Assembly (NCBI RefSeq): GCF_014698995.1
Contig: NZ_JACWZZ010000002.1
Span: 930,001-994,000 of the forward strand
DNA length: 64,000 nucleotides
Origin: Hymenobacter duratus
GTDB taxonomy: Bacteria; Bacteroidota; Bacteroidia; Cytophagales; Hymenobacteraceae
Direction of reading: 5' to 3'
Shown: in pieces, positions 18,971 through 28,375 of the stretch
How the letters are laid out: each line of letters starts with the position of its first letter
Numbering within the stretch: the first letter of the stretch is position 1
The notes under the pieces: model-generated
Told to the model about the DNA's origin: nothing
The model's input: only the letters and a program-made list of their open reading frames with translations
Databases searched by the model: none
Position numbers and translations under genes: made by a program

Positions 18971-20854
18971 CTACCGATACCCGGCCGCCTGCAGCTGAAA
19001 CAGCTCGGCGTAGCGGCCACCGCGGGCCAATAGCTCCTCGTGGCTTCCGATTTCCACGAACTGCCCGTGCTCAATCACCAGAATCCGGTCGGCCATGCGC
19101 ACAGTACTGAAGCGGTGGCTGATGAGGATAGCGGTTTTGCCCTGCGTGAGGTCTTTGAAGCGCTGAAACACCTCGTATTCGGCGCGGGCATCAAGGGCGG
19201 CGGTGGGCTCGTCGAGGATGAGCAGTTGGGCGTCGCGCATGTAGGCGCGGCCGAGGGCAATTTTCTGCCACTCGCCGCCGCTCAAATCCACGCCGCCGTT
19301 GAAGCGGCGCCCAATCATCTGCTCGTAGCCGCCAGGCAGCTTGGCAATGACGGAATCGGCGAGGCTGAGGCTGGCGGCCTGCTCGATACGCGGGCGGTTA
19401 TCCTTTTCTTCGATGCGGCCCACGGCCAGGTTCTGGCCCGCCGGCAGCTGGAAACGCACAAAATCCTGAAATATCACCCCGATTTCCTGGCGCAGCTCGG
19501 CAGGGTCGTACTCGCGCAGGTCGTAGCCGTCGAGCAGGATGCGGCCTTCGGTGGGGTCGTAGAGGCGGGCCAGCAGCTTGACGAGCGTGGTTTTGCCGGC
19601 CCCATTCTCACCTACCAGCGCCAGCTTCTCGCCAGCCTGCAGCGTGAAATTGAGGTTGCGTAATGCCCATTTTTCGGCATTGCGGTACTTGAAGCCCACG
19701 TTTTCAAACTGAAACCCTTGCCGAATGGGCCGGGGGAAGGGTATGGGTCTTTCGCCCGTCAGCTCCTGGCGCACAATGCGCGGCTTGAGGTGGAAGAAGT
19801 CGAAAAAGTCCTGCAGATACAGCGCGCCTTCGGCCACGGTGCTGAAGCGGCTCAGAATGCCTTCGAGCAGGCCCCGCATGCGGGCAAACGAACCGGCCAA
19901 AAACGTGAGCTGCCCAATGCTGACGCGCCCGTACACGGCCTGACTGATGATGTAGACGTAGGCCGCGTAATAGCCGGCCGCGCCCACCGCCGCGAAAAAA
20001 GCGCCCCAGCCCGCCCGCCGAATCACGAGGTCCTTATTTTTCTGGTAGAACTCATCAGAAAGCAGCTTAAACCGGTCAATCAGGAAGCTGCTGAGGCCAA
20101 AAATCTTGACTTCCTTGGCCGTTTCGTCGGAAGCGCCGGTCTGGCGCAGGTAGTCCAGCTCGCGCCGCTCGGGTGTCCACCCGTGCACCAGCGAGTAGCT
20201 GCGCTCATTGAAGTGCGACTCGCCCAGAAAAGCCGGCACCACGGCCAGCAGCAGCAGCCCCAGCAGCCACGGATTGAAGGCCACCAGCCCCACGGCCAGA
20301 AAGCCCATGGTGATGATATCCTGGGCCTGGCTGAGCACCTGGGCCATCAGCACGGTGCGCGAGAGAGTCTGGCGGCGTGCCCGCTCCAGCTTGTCATAGA
20401 ACGCACTGTCTTCGAACTGGTCGAGGTCCAGCTCGGCGGCGTGCTGCATGAGGCGCACTGATGTCTGATTCGCGAACAGGTCGCCGAGCAGCGAGTCCAG
20501 CAGCGCCACGCCCCGGCCCAGCGCGTCGGACAGGATGGCGAGGCCAAACTCCAGCGCCACCAGCGTGAGCACCGGGGCCAGCACCCGCTCGGGAACGGGC
20601 TGTTGGCTGAGCTGCACCACGGCGTCCAGAATCAGCTGGCCCACATACAGCATGGCTACCGGCAGCGCCGCCCGCAGCAAACGCAGCGCCACGTTGCCGA
20701 GCGTGAGGGCCGGGCTGGTCTGCCAGATCAGGCGCAGAAACTCCGGTAGATTTTTGAGGGCCGAAAACCGTTCCCGCACCGTGAGGGCAGGTTTGCCTTC
20801 CGGGCGGGGCCGTTTGGCCGAAACGGCATTGAAAAGCGAAGAAAACCAGGACAT
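18971..20854 (-). CDS. ABC transporter, fused permease and ATPase (exporter type)
   Basis: The 627-residue half-transporter has an N-terminal membrane domain of about six helices and a C-terminal ATPase domain. The latter holds Walker A GENGAGKTT, a Q-loop in GVIFQDFVRF, the signature LSGGEWQKIALGRA, Walker B LLILDEPTAALD and the switch His in ISHRFSTVRMADRI. Such proteins work as homodimers in the inner membrane and export lipids, peptides or drugs. The substrate is not evident. I start at MSWFSSLF (20854); the frame is open 81 bases further, but no signal supports that. It is divergent from the serpin gene. Confidence 0.9.
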   Translation of the reverse strand: MSWFSSLFNAVSAKRPRPEGKPALTVRERFSALKNLPEFLRLIWQTSPALTLGNVALRLLRAALPVAMLYVGQLILDAVVQLSQQPVPERVLAPVLTLVALEFGLAILSDALGRGVALLDSLLGDLFANQTSVRLMQHAAELDLDQFEDSAFYDKLERARRQTLSRTVLMAQVLSQAQDIITMGFLAVGLVAFNPWLLGLLLLAVVPAFLGESHFNERSYSLVHGWTPERRELDYLRQTGASDETAKEVKIFGLSSFLIDRFKLLSDEFYQKNKDLVIRRAGWGAFFAAVGAAGYYAAYVYIISQAVYGRVSIGQLTFLAGSFARMRGLLEGILSRFSTVAEGALYLQDFFDFFHLKPRIVRQELTGERPIPFPRPIRQGFQFENVGFKYRNAEKWALRNLNFTLQAGEKLALVGENGAGKTTLVKLLARLYDPTEGRILLDGYDLREYDPAELRQEIGVIFQDFVRFQLPAGQNLAVGRIEEKDNRPRIEQAASLSLADSVIAKLPGGYEQMIGRRFNGGVDLSGGEWQKIALGRAYMRDAQLLILDEPTAALDARAEYEVFQRFKDLTQGKTAILISHRFSTVRMADRILVIEHGQFVEIGSHEELLARGGRYAELFQLQAAGYR

Positions 20855-21015
20855 ACGGCGGCTATACGGCACACTTCGGGCCGGAGTACACGGGCGGCCG
20901 TTTTGGCAGAACAAACCACCAATAACAACATGCAACCTTTCTTATATACCAGAGCTCTTAGAAAGGAAGCCTTTCTAGCTTTTCATTGCTTGACTCCACC
21001 TTTACTCGCTTTGCT

Positions 21016-22263
21016 ATGAAACACTTTATTCCTTCCAAAGCCACGCTACTGAGTTTAGCCGGGGCTGCTCTTCTGTTTTCAGCCTGCCAGAAAGAAGGCA
21101 CACCCGAAGCCGACCCTGGCAATGAACCGAAAACTCGCCCACTCACGGCGCAGGAAGTCCAGACCCTGAGCAGCACCAACGACTTCGGCTACCGCACTTT
21201 CGCGGCGCTTCGTACGGGTGCGGGCAGCAGCAATCTGTTTATCTCGCCGCTCAGTATTTCGGCAGCCCTCACCATGACCTACAACGGCGCCGACGGCACA
21301 ACCAAAGACGCCATGCGCCAGACGCTGGGATTTACGGGCCAGACCGACGCGGCCATCAATCAGTCGTTTAAGTCGTTGTTTGAGCTGCTGACCACTATCG
21401 ACCGGACTGTGGAGTTTGCGGCGGCCAACTCTATCTGGCACGGGCAGCAATACACGCTTCAGGTACCGTTTGCGCAGACCAATCAGCTGCATTTCGACGC
21501 CACGCTGCGGGCGGTGAATTTCAGTGACGTAAGCACTAAAAACGCCATCAACCAGTGGGTAAGCGACAAAACCAAGGCCCGCATTACCAGCATCGTGGAG
21601 CAGACGAGCGCCGATGATGTGATGTACCTGATTAACGCCATCTATTTCAAAGGGTCGTGGGCCAGGAAATTTGACAAAACGCTCACGCGAAAATCTACTT
21701 TCCACAAGGAAGACGGCTCCACGGCTTCCGTGGATTTTATGACGCTCAAAAACGGCTCGTACAGCTACTATGCTGATGCCACCAAGCAGGTAATCGACCT
21801 GCCCTACGGCAACAAGCAGTTCAGCATGACGGTGATAGTACCCAGCGGCTCCGCCACGCTGGCCACCGTCAGCAGCCAGCTCACCAGCGCCAACCTGGAT
21901 ACCTGGCTGGCCGCAGCCACAACCAGCAGCTGGGAGCTGCGCATGCCCAAGTTCCGGATGGAATACAAAAAGGAACTAAGCAACATCCTGACGCAACTGG
22001 GCATGGGAGAGGCTTTCACGGAGCGGGCCAACTTCAGCCGAATGCTGCAGAACTCCAGCCAAGGCTTGGCTATCAGCAAAGTAGAGCACAAAACGTTTTT
22101 GGAAGTAGATGAGGAAGGTACCGAAGCAGCAGCTGTTACGTCGGTGGGCGTGGTGACTACCTCTATTCCACCTACTATTAGCGTTGACAGGCCTTTTCTG
22201 TTTCTGATCCGGGAAAAGTCGTCTAATGCTGTGCTGTTCATGGGGCAGCTGGTGCAGCCGTAA
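21016..22263 (+). CDS. Serpin-family protease inhibitor, lipoprotein
   Basis: The 415-residue protein has a lipoprotein signal (AALLFSAC) and then a complete serpin fold: NLFISPLSISAALTMTYNGA, an AINQWVSDKTKARI helix, YLINAIYFKGSW, and KVEHKTFLEVDEEGTEAAAV leading into the reactive-centre loop. The hinge (EEGTEAAA, small residues at P12-P10) is of the inhibitory kind. Aligned to alpha-1-antitrypsin at the following SIPP segment, P1 is Thr and P1' is Ser. It ends DRPFLFLIREKSSNAVLFMGQL, as serpins do. It is likely anchored to the outer membrane and guards against a serine or cysteine protease. The ATG at 21016 starts the signal peptide. Confidence 0.95.
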   Translation: MKHFIPSKATLLSLAGAALLFSACQKEGTPEADPGNEPKTRPLTAQEVQTLSSTNDFGYRTFAALRTGAGSSNLFISPLSISAALTMTYNGADGTTKDAMRQTLGFTGQTDAAINQSFKSLFELLTTIDRTVEFAAANSIWHGQQYTLQVPFAQTNQLHFDATLRAVNFSDVSTKNAINQWVSDKTKARITSIVEQTSADDVMYLINAIYFKGSWARKFDKTLTRKSTFHKEDGSTASVDFMTLKNGSYSYYADATKQVIDLPYGNKQFSMTVIVPSGSATLATVSSQLTSANLDTWLAAATTSSWELRMPKFRMEYKKELSNILTQLGMGEAFTERANFSRMLQNSSQGLAISKVEHKTFLEVDEEGTEAAAVTSVGVVTTSIPPTISVDRPFLFLIREKSSNAVLFMGQLVQP

Positions 22264-22274
22264 ATGCTGCGTAC

Positions 22275-22340
22275 CAAAAAAGTCGGGTCGCTGCGTTGAT
22301 GTCTGTTGCAGCAGGCGAAATGCCGCCCGGCTTTTTTGTA
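22275..22340 (+). terminator. Likely terminator after the serpin gene
   Basis: AAAAAAGTCGGG near 22276 pairs with CCCGGCTTTTTT near 22327-22338 with one G-T pair, across a longer loop that has its own GCTGC/GCAGC pairing. The T-run at the end suits rightward termination. Confidence 0.6.
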
Positions 22341-22359
22341 GCGGCGCCAGCCGGCTGGC

Positions 22360-22620
22360 TCAGCGGTTCATGATTTTGCCTTGGTTGTCCCAGTGGCTGG
22401 ACCGCACTTGCTGGCTGCCGGGCTCACGCTTGATAGTACGCGTGAACCGCTCACCGGAAATGGTACCATCGGGGCGGCGCCGGCCGAAAAACAGCGTCAT
22501 GGGCTCGCCTTCCTTATTGGTCAGAAAGGTGATGTCATAGCCTTTGAATACGTCGTCGATTCGCGCTGAAGGCTCATATAGCTTGCTCAGCTTCTTATCA
22601 AGCTCGGGGTGGAGTGGCAT
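22360..22620 (-). CDS. Small protein of unknown function
   Basis: The 86-residue protein, MPLHPELDKKLSKLYEPSAR onwards, has no signal peptide or membrane segment. It holds a beta-rich part (YDITFLTNKEGEPMTLFFGR) and is strongly basic (RRRPDG, RTIKREPGSQQ, SSHWDNQGKIMNR). I do not recognise a family. Its codon use and clear end support a real gene; an upstream in-frame Met at 22656 is less likely. It is convergent with the serpin gene. The character suggests a cytoplasmic protein that may bind nucleic acid, but that is a guess. Confidence 0.5.
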   Translation of the reverse strand: MPLHPELDKKLSKLYEPSARIDDVFKGYDITFLTNKEGEPMTLFFGRRRPDGTISGERFTRTIKREPGSQQVRSSHWDNQGKIMNR

Positions 22621-22730
22621 AGTGAGGCAAGGTTGATGCAGGCTTTCGTACGGCATCCTTTCTCCGTAGGATATTGTCGGGCTTTGCTCTCCCGATGGTT
22701 TAACACCCTGTTTTGACCGTCATGCCAAAC

Positions 22731-22770
22731 ACAACAAAGCCCCGACTCATGCGAGTCGGGGCCTTGTTGT
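22731..22770 (-). terminator. Terminator after the catalase gene
   Basis: The perfect 18-base arms 22731-22748 and 22753-22770 (core AAAGCCCCGACTC) enclose the loop ATGC. It lies 24 bases past the catalase stop. Confidence 0.85.
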
Positions 22771-22793
22771 ATTTGACGAGGTTTTCGGTAGTG

Positions 22794-24467
22794 CTAGTAA
22801 GGCTGGGCGTTGTGCGCCGTGGCTTCGGCCTGTTCCACAGCAGCGGCAGCTTTGCCTTCGTTGTACTGGTTGCCTCCTTCGGCCGTTTTACCGGCGCGGG
22901 CGGCTTTCAGGCCTTCGGCCAAGCGGTTGCCCCAGTCCGGGTCGCAGTTGGTGCAGAGTTCCACCATCTTGTCGCTCACCTTGTGGTCAGCATCGGCCAG
23001 GGCGCCCACCATGTTGTTGATGAGGTCGTCTCGTTCCCAGTCTTCGTGCAGGCGGTACCGCTCGCCGGCCTGCTTGAAGTTGTTCTGCCGGTCAATGGTC
23101 TGGCGGATGAGGCGGCCCGTGTACTCCGGCGTGTGTTCCGGAGCAGAGCGGGGCGCTTCTTTCAGGCCGTTGAGGCTGCTGGGCTCGTAGTTGATATGGT
23201 TGTTCTGGCCGGGTACCGTGTCCACGTGGTAGGCCATCTGGCCGTCGCGCTGGTTGGTGGCCACGTGCTTTTTGGGCGCGTTGATGGGCAGTTGCAGGTA
23301 GTTGGTGCCCACCCGGTAACGCTGCGTATCGGAGTAGGAGAACGTGCGGCCCTGCAGCATCTTGTCGTCGGAGAAGTCGAGGCCATCCACCAGCACCCCC
23401 GTGCCAAATGCCACCTGCTCTACCTCAGCGAAGTAGTTTTCGGGGTTCCTGTTCAGGGTCATCTTGCCCACCGGCAGGAACGGGAACTGGTCTTCCGGCC
23501 AGATTTTGGTATCGTCCAGCGGGTCGAAGTCCAGCTCCGGATGCTCCCCGTCAGACATTATCTGCACGCACAGCTCCCACTGCGGGAAATTGCCGGCTTT
23601 GATATTGTCGAACAGGTCTTGGGTGGCGTGGTTGAAGTTCTTGCCCTGGATAACCTCGGCTTCCGCTGCTGTCAGGTTTTTGATGCCCTGCAGCGGCTCC
23701 CAGTGGTATTTCACCAGCACGGCCTCACCGGCGGCATTCACCCACTTATAGGTATTCACGCCCGAGCCCTGCATCTGGCGGTAGTTGGCCGGAATGCCCC
23801 ACGGCGAAAACAGGAAGCTGACCATGTGCATGGCTTCCGGCGTGTTGCAGATGAAGTCGAAAATACGCTCCCCGCTCTGGCGGTTGGTGACCGGGTCCGG
23901 CTTCTGCGAGTGAATCAGGTCCGGGAACTTCATGGCGTCCCGAATAAAGAACACTTTCAGGTTGTTGCCTACCAGGTCCCAGTTGCCGTCTTCGGTGTAG
24001 AATTTCACGGCAAAGCCGCGTGGGTCGCGCAGAGTTTCGGGCGAGTGGCCGCCGTGGCCTACGGTGCTGAAACGCACGAATACCGGCGTCTCTTTGCCGG
24101 CCGTGTTGAAGAGCTTGGCGCGGGTGTATTTCTCAATGGGCTCGTTGCCTACTTTGCCATAGGCCTCAAACACGCCGTGCGCACCGGCGCCGCGGGCGTG
24201 CACCACCCGTTCCGGCACCCGTTCCCGGTCGAAGTGGCTGATTTTTTCCAGAAACGCATACTGCTCCAGCGTGGCCGGGCCACGGCTGCCCACAGTGCGC
24301 AGGTTCTGGTTGTTGGTCAGCGGGTGGCCCTGGCGGGTGGTCAGGGTCTGAGGGTTCTCGCCGTCGGCGGTGCGCTGGTCTACGGAGCTGCCGGCACCCG
24401 TGACGGCCGTGCCGGTACCGTTACCGGAAGTGGCGCCGTTCTGTCCTGTATTCTGATCTTGTGCCAT
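22794..24467 (-). CDS. katA: Heme catalase
   Basis: The 557-residue protein shows the catalytic His segment [17 protein letters not shown], the distal-side [36 protein letters not shown], and the proximal Tyr ligand in [15 protein letters not shown]. It breaks down hydrogen peroxide in the cytoplasm. Most small-subunit catalases are nearer 490-500 residues; here about 45 extra N-terminal residues are rich in Gly, Thr, Ala and Gln ([20 protein letters not shown]) and look disordered. The C-terminus ends in an Ala/Glu-rich helix. The 224 bases to the divergent MFS gene should hold its promoter; I see only a 7-of-8 box (TACCTTAG, 24495-24502). katA is used as the common symbol. Confidence 0.93.
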   Translation of the reverse strand: MAQDQNTGQNGATSGNGTGTAVTGAGSSVDQRTADGENPQTLTTRQGHPLTNNQNLRTVGSRGPATLEQYAFLEKISHFDRERVPERVVHARGAGAHGVFEAYGKVGNEPIEKYTRAKLFNTAGKETPVFVRFSTVGHGGHSPETLRDPRGFAVKFYTEDGNWDLVGNNLKVFFIRDAMKFPDLIHSQKPDPVTNRQSGERIFDFICNTPEAMHMVSFLFSPWGIPANYRQMQGSGVNTYKWVNAAGEAVLVKYHWEPLQGIKNLTAAEAEVIQGKNFNHATQDLFDNIKAGNFPQWELCVQIMSDGEHPELDFDPLDDTKIWPEDQFPFLPVGKMTLNRNPENYFAEVEQVAFGTGVLVDGLDFSDDKMLQGRTFSYSDTQRYRVGTNYLQLPINAPKKHVATNQRDGQMAYHVDTVPGQNNHINYEPSSLNGLKEAPRSAPEHTPEYTGRLIRQTIDRQNNFKQAGERYRLHEDWERDDLINNMVGALADADHKVSDKMVELCTNCDPDWGNRLAEGLKAARAGKTAEGGNQYNEGKAAAAVEQAEATAHNAQPY

Positions 24468-24677
24468 GAGTATATAGGGTTAGAGGTTGCGTGACTAAGG
24501 TACCATGTTGGGTGGTCGGCTGGCCGTGATACGGCTTACAAAATTTGGGGTAAATGCAGTAGCTGCTGCCCTGCTGTAACAGGCTGCCGCCTGCCGGTAT
24601 CAGGCGTTGAACAGGGTGGCGGCCCTAATGATTCGGGAATAAGAGCCGCTGTTCTGGCCTTGCCCGGCCGCGCCGGC

Positions 24678-24685
24678 TACCTTTG
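24678..24685 (+). promoter_or_regulatory. -7 box (TACCTTTG) for the MFS gene
   Basis: This exact TAnnTTTG match ends only 6 bases before the ATG at 24692. A TTG at 24660-24662 is 15 bases upstream, shorter than the usual 19. If it is used, the message is leaderless or nearly so. Confidence 0.5.
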
Positions 24686-24691
24686 TGGCCC

Positions 24692-25885
24692 ATGCCCGCT
24701 ACCACCACTACCCGTACCTACAGCGCCGGCTTCTGGCTGATGTGCCTGTCGTCGTTCTTCTTTTTCATGAGCTTCAACATGCTGCTGCCCGAGCTGCCCG
24801 CGTACCTCACGCGGCTGGGCGGCGGCGAATACAAGGGCTTCATCATTGCTCTTTTCACGCTCACGGCCGGCATCTCGCGGCCCTTCAGCGGCAAGCTGGC
24901 CGACACCGTAGGACGGATTCCGGTGATGGTGTTCGGCTCGCTGGTGTGCTTTATTTGCGGCTTCTTCTACCCCTGGACTACCACCGTGGCGGGCTTTCTG
25001 GGGCTGCGGCTGCTGCACGGCTTCAGCACTGGTTTTAAACCCACCGGCACCGCCGCTTTCATTGCCGATATCATTCCGCTGGAGCGCCGCGGCGAGGCCA
25101 TGGGCCTGCTGGGCGTGGCGGGCTCCTTGGGCATGGCGGCCGGGCCGGCTGTGGGGCCGCTCATTACGGCGGCATTTTCCCTCAACACCCTGTTCTATTG
25201 TTCCTCGGGGCTGGCGCTGCTGAGCCTAGCTGTGCAGGGCACCATGACCGAAACCTTACCGCAGGCGCAGCGCCAGAAGTTCAGCTGGAGCCTGCTGCGC
25301 CTCAACTGGGGCGAGATTCTGGAACCGCAGGTGCTGGCTCCGGCTGTCGTGACGCTGCTGTGCCTGTTCCCGTTTGGCGCCATCCTGACCGTGGTGCCCG
25401 ACCAGAGTGAGGCGCTGGGCCTGGCCGACCACAGCAAGGGCCTGTTTTACACCTGCTACACACTGGCCTCATTGGTGGTACGTCTGCTGGCCGGCCGCGC
25501 TTCCGACACGTATGGCCGGGTGCCCGTTCTGCGCCTGTCCACGGCCCTCATGGTACTGTCGTTGGGCATCCTGATGCTGGCAGACCGGTCGGTGCCGCTG
25601 TTTCTGGGCTCGGCGGTGCTGTTCGGGCTGGCTACGGGCCTCAACTCCCCTACCCTCTACGCCTGGACCATCGACCTGAGCCACCCCGAGCGGCGCGGGC
25701 GGGCCGTAGCTACCATGTACATTGCTCTGGAAGTGGGTATCGGGCTGGGGGCCCTGCTGGGCGGCTGGCTCTTCAGCAACCAGATTGCGCGCCTGCCCTA
25801 CGTGCACGGCCTGAGCACGGCCCTGACGCTGGTGGCACTGGTCTATTTGCTGGTGGGTGTGCGGGCCAAGCAGCCGGCAGCCTAA
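24692..25885 (+). CDS. Major facilitator superfamily transporter
   Basis: The 397-residue inner-membrane protein has 12 predicted helices in two halves. Each half has the loop 2-3 motif of the superfamily: GKLADTVGRIPVMVFG near residue 68 and GRASDTYGRVPVLRLS near residue 270. It probably exports or takes up a small molecule by proton exchange; drug-efflux relatives have this length. The ATG at 24692 is chosen; a TTG three codons earlier is in frame. It stands alone and is divergent from catalase. Confidence 0.88.
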   Translation: MPATTTTRTYSAGFWLMCLSSFFFFMSFNMLLPELPAYLTRLGGGEYKGFIIALFTLTAGISRPFSGKLADTVGRIPVMVFGSLVCFICGFFYPWTTTVAGFLGLRLLHGFSTGFKPTGTAAFIADIIPLERRGEAMGLLGVAGSLGMAAGPAVGPLITAAFSLNTLFYCSSGLALLSLAVQGTMTETLPQAQRQKFSWSLLRLNWGEILEPQVLAPAVVTLLCLFPFGAILTVVPDQSEALGLADHSKGLFYTCYTLASLVVRLLAGRASDTYGRVPVLRLSTALMVLSLGILMLADRSVPLFLGSAVLFGLATGLNSPTLYAWTIDLSHPERRGRAVATMYIALEVGIGLGALLGGWLFSNQIARLPYVHGLSTALTLVALVYLLVGVRAKQPAA

Positions 25886-26313
25886 GCGTCGGGCGTTGCG
25901 CTATTGGGCGTAGCGTATGCTATTCGAATTGATACCGACTATACCTTACCGTACTTCAGGCTGATTCATCAACTGCTACAGTAGCCGAGCGAAGCCGAAC
26001 CATGGCTTGGCGCCGCTACTTCTATGCGTAAGAGAAACACAGTCCGGCTGAGTATTCTGCCTTGCACGAATTGCACCAGCGGGCGGCAGCTAAGTGCGCC
26101 GAAATGCTGGTGGTGACCCGGAAATAACCCTGCTTCATTTTTTCTTCATAATTGGTATAGGCCGATATAGAAAAAGTGCTGACCTTTATACTTCCGTAAT
26201 TCTGCCTGTGCCCTATCCGGCATATTTCTTCCTTTATCTATCTTCTTTTCCCGGCTTCTGGCGGGGACAAGTCGCTCTTCAGCTGACTTTTTACATTCCA
26301 CTCACTTTACTGT
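25886..26313. other. 428-base intergenic region without a gene
   Basis: I find no supportable coding frame here. An imperfect inverted repeat (25981-25996 with 26004-26019, 13 of 16 pairs) could end the MFS transcript, but it lacks a T-run. From about 26130 the sequence becomes clearly AT-rich (TTCATTTTTTCTTCATAATT) up to the next start codon, as expected for the promoter of the DUF3857 operon. No full TAnnTTTG box is seen. Confidence 0.5.
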
Positions 26314-28371
26314 ATGACAACACGTGTACTCCGCGGGCTAAGCCTGCTGGCAGTGGTGGCTTGTGCCGCTGCTACTCCGGCATCTGCCCAAACAGATCCT
26401 ATCAAATTTGGGAAGCCCGACCCTAAGGATTTTGAGGCCAAGAATTTCGTGGCCGACAGCGCCGCCGAGGCCGTGGTACTTTGCGACTATGGTCGTTCCC
26501 GCTTCGAGTACGCCGACGGTGATTTCCGCGTCGTATTTGACCGGATTACGCGCATCAAAATCCTGAAGAAATCCGGTTACGACTGGGCAACGGTGAAGGT
26601 GCCGCTTTACCACCAGGCGGGCCGCGAGGAGAAGCTGCTGAACCTGCGCGGCTATACCTACAACCTGGTAAACGGGCAGATTGCGAAGGAGAAATTTGAC
26701 GACGCTACCACCTTCCGGGAAGAAGCCAACAGCAACGTGACGATGCGCAAGTTCACGCTGCCCAACGTGCGCGAGGGAGCCGTTATTGAATACGCCTACA
26801 CCGTTCAGTCTGATTTCACTTTCAACTTCCAGGATTGGCAGTTTCAGGAGTCCATTCCGGTGCGCTGGAGCGAGTACCGGGCTTCGATTCCGGCGTATTT
26901 CGACTACAAGATTCTGATGCAGGGCTATGTTCCGCTGACAGTGGCAGAACATTCGGAAGGCTCTATGCAGGCAACAGTACGGCAGGAAGGCGGCTACGTC
27001 GGCGGCGGCTTCAACACGCAGCGGGTGGCCGGCTCAGCCTCGTCGGTGGTGCTGCCCCTGAAAACGCACCGTTGGGCCGCGCAAAATGTGCCGGCTTTTC
27101 GGAACGAGCCTTTCATGACTTCGTCTCGGGACTACGTTTCCCGCCTCGACTTCGAGTTGGCCGGCGTGAAGTGGGAAGGCCAGCCGTACCGGCCGGTTTC
27201 CGACTCGTGGGAGAAAATCAACGATGACCTGCTGGCTGACGAGAATTTTGGCGCCCAACTCAAGCGCGGCGGCTTCCTGAAGGAACAACTGACGCCGCTA
27301 CTGGCCAAAACCACCGACCCTGCCGCCCGCATTGCAGCCGTGCACGACCTGGTGCGCAAATCGGTGAAGTACAACGGGCGCGACTGGTATTACAGCAGTA
27401 CCTCGCTGCGCAAGGCCTACGACCAGCACCGAGGCAACGCAGCCGATGTAAACCTGCTGCTGATTGCGGCGTTGCGGGAGGCTGGCTTCCAGGCCAACCC
27501 GGTGTTGCTGAGCACCCGCGACCATGGCTTTGTCAACACGGATTTCATGCCGCTGCTTTCGCGCTTCAACTACGTAGTGGCGCATGTAGCACTGCCGGAA
27601 GGCAAGGAAATGCTGCTGGACGCTACCGAAGAGTTGGTTCCGTGCGGTATGCTGCCCACACGCTGCCTCAACATAACCGGCCGCCTCATTATGCCCAAAC
27701 CAGCTGACTCCCGCTGGATCAGTCTGGTTCCGCAGCAGCGCCTCACCGAGTACCAGCAGATTCAGCTGACGCTGGACGATAAAGGTGGCTACACGGGCAA
27801 GATCCACTCGGAGCACGGTGGCTACGCCGGCCTGGCCCAGCGTGACAAGCTGCGCGAGAAAGGAGAAAAGAAGTTCGTGGAAGAAATGCTGCAGGGCCGC
27901 GAAGGCTGGAATGTGAGCAAGTACCAGTTTGCCCAGCGCGACGCCCTCGACAAGCCTCTGGCCTTCGACTATGAGGTGAACGTAGCGGGCAGCGACGCCC
28001 AGGCGGGCATGCTGTATCTGCGCCCGCTGCAGCATTTCGGCAACAGCAAAAACCCGTTTGTGCACGAAAACCGCCAGTTCCCGGTAGACTTCGGCTGCCT
28101 CGTGGACGAAACCCTGGTGATGACCCTAACCCTGCCAGCCGGCTATGAGGTGGAAGAGCTTCCGAAACCGGCCGCCGTAATGCTGCCGGACAATGGTGGC
28201 CGCTTCATGTACCAGGTGCAGCCTGGTGCCAATGGCACGCTGCAGCTGGTGAGCCGGCTGAGCCTGAGCCGGCCTGTGTACTCGGCCGAATCTTATGCGG
28301 ATCTGCGCGAATTCTACCGCTTGGTGGTAGCCAAGCAGGCGGAGCAGATTGTGTTAAAAAAGAAATCCTAA
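26314..28371 (+). CDS. DUF3857 / transglutaminase-fold exported protein, catalytic residues lost
   Basis: The 685-residue protein has a signal peptide (cut near ATPASAQ). An N-terminal DUF3857 domain follows (about residues 50-250, with KFTLPNVREGAVIEYAY) and then a transglutaminase-like core (AAVHDLVRKSVKYNGRDW). The expected catalytic positions read Ala376, Tyr420 and Asp436 (GNAADVN, RFNYVVAHV, LLDATEE), so the Cys and His of the triad are missing. It is probably a periplasmic binding or structural protein. The GTG start of a paralogue that kept Cys and His lies only 4 bases after its stop, so the two should be made together. The function of DUF3857 is unknown. Confidence 0.88.
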   Translation: MTTRVLRGLSLLAVVACAAATPASAQTDPIKFGKPDPKDFEAKNFVADSAAEAVVLCDYGRSRFEYADGDFRVVFDRITRIKILKKSGYDWATVKVPLYHQAGREEKLLNLRGYTYNLVNGQIAKEKFDDATTFREEANSNVTMRKFTLPNVREGAVIEYAYTVQSDFTFNFQDWQFQESIPVRWSEYRASIPAYFDYKILMQGYVPLTVAEHSEGSMQATVRQEGGYVGGGFNTQRVAGSASSVVLPLKTHRWAAQNVPAFRNEPFMTSSRDYVSRLDFELAGVKWEGQPYRPVSDSWEKINDDLLADENFGAQLKRGGFLKEQLTPLLAKTTDPAARIAAVHDLVRKSVKYNGRDWYYSSTSLRKAYDQHRGNAADVNLLLIAALREAGFQANPVLLSTRDHGFVNTDFMPLLSRFNYVVAHVALPEGKEMLLDATEELVPCGMLPTRCLNITGRLIMPKPADSRWISLVPQQRLTEYQQIQLTLDDKGGYTGKIHSEHGGYAGLAQRDKLREKGEKKFVEEMLQGREGWNVSKYQFAQRDALDKPLAFDYEVNVAGSDAQAGMLYLRPLQHFGNSKNPFVHENRQFPVDFGCLVDETLVMTLTLPAGYEVEELPKPAAVMLPDNGGRFMYQVQPGANGTLQLVSRLSLSRPVYSAESYADLREFYRLVVAKQAEQIVLKKKS

Positions 28372-28375
28372 GTCT

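Noticed and set aside
22713-24494. Open frame of about 590 codons opposite catalase
   Set aside because: Antisense to a full catalase; Val/His-rich shadow sequence without features.
26094-26426. Open frame upstream of and overlapping the first DUF3857 gene
   Set aside because: It lies in AT-rich promoter-like DNA, continues into another frame of a real gene and has no recognisable content.
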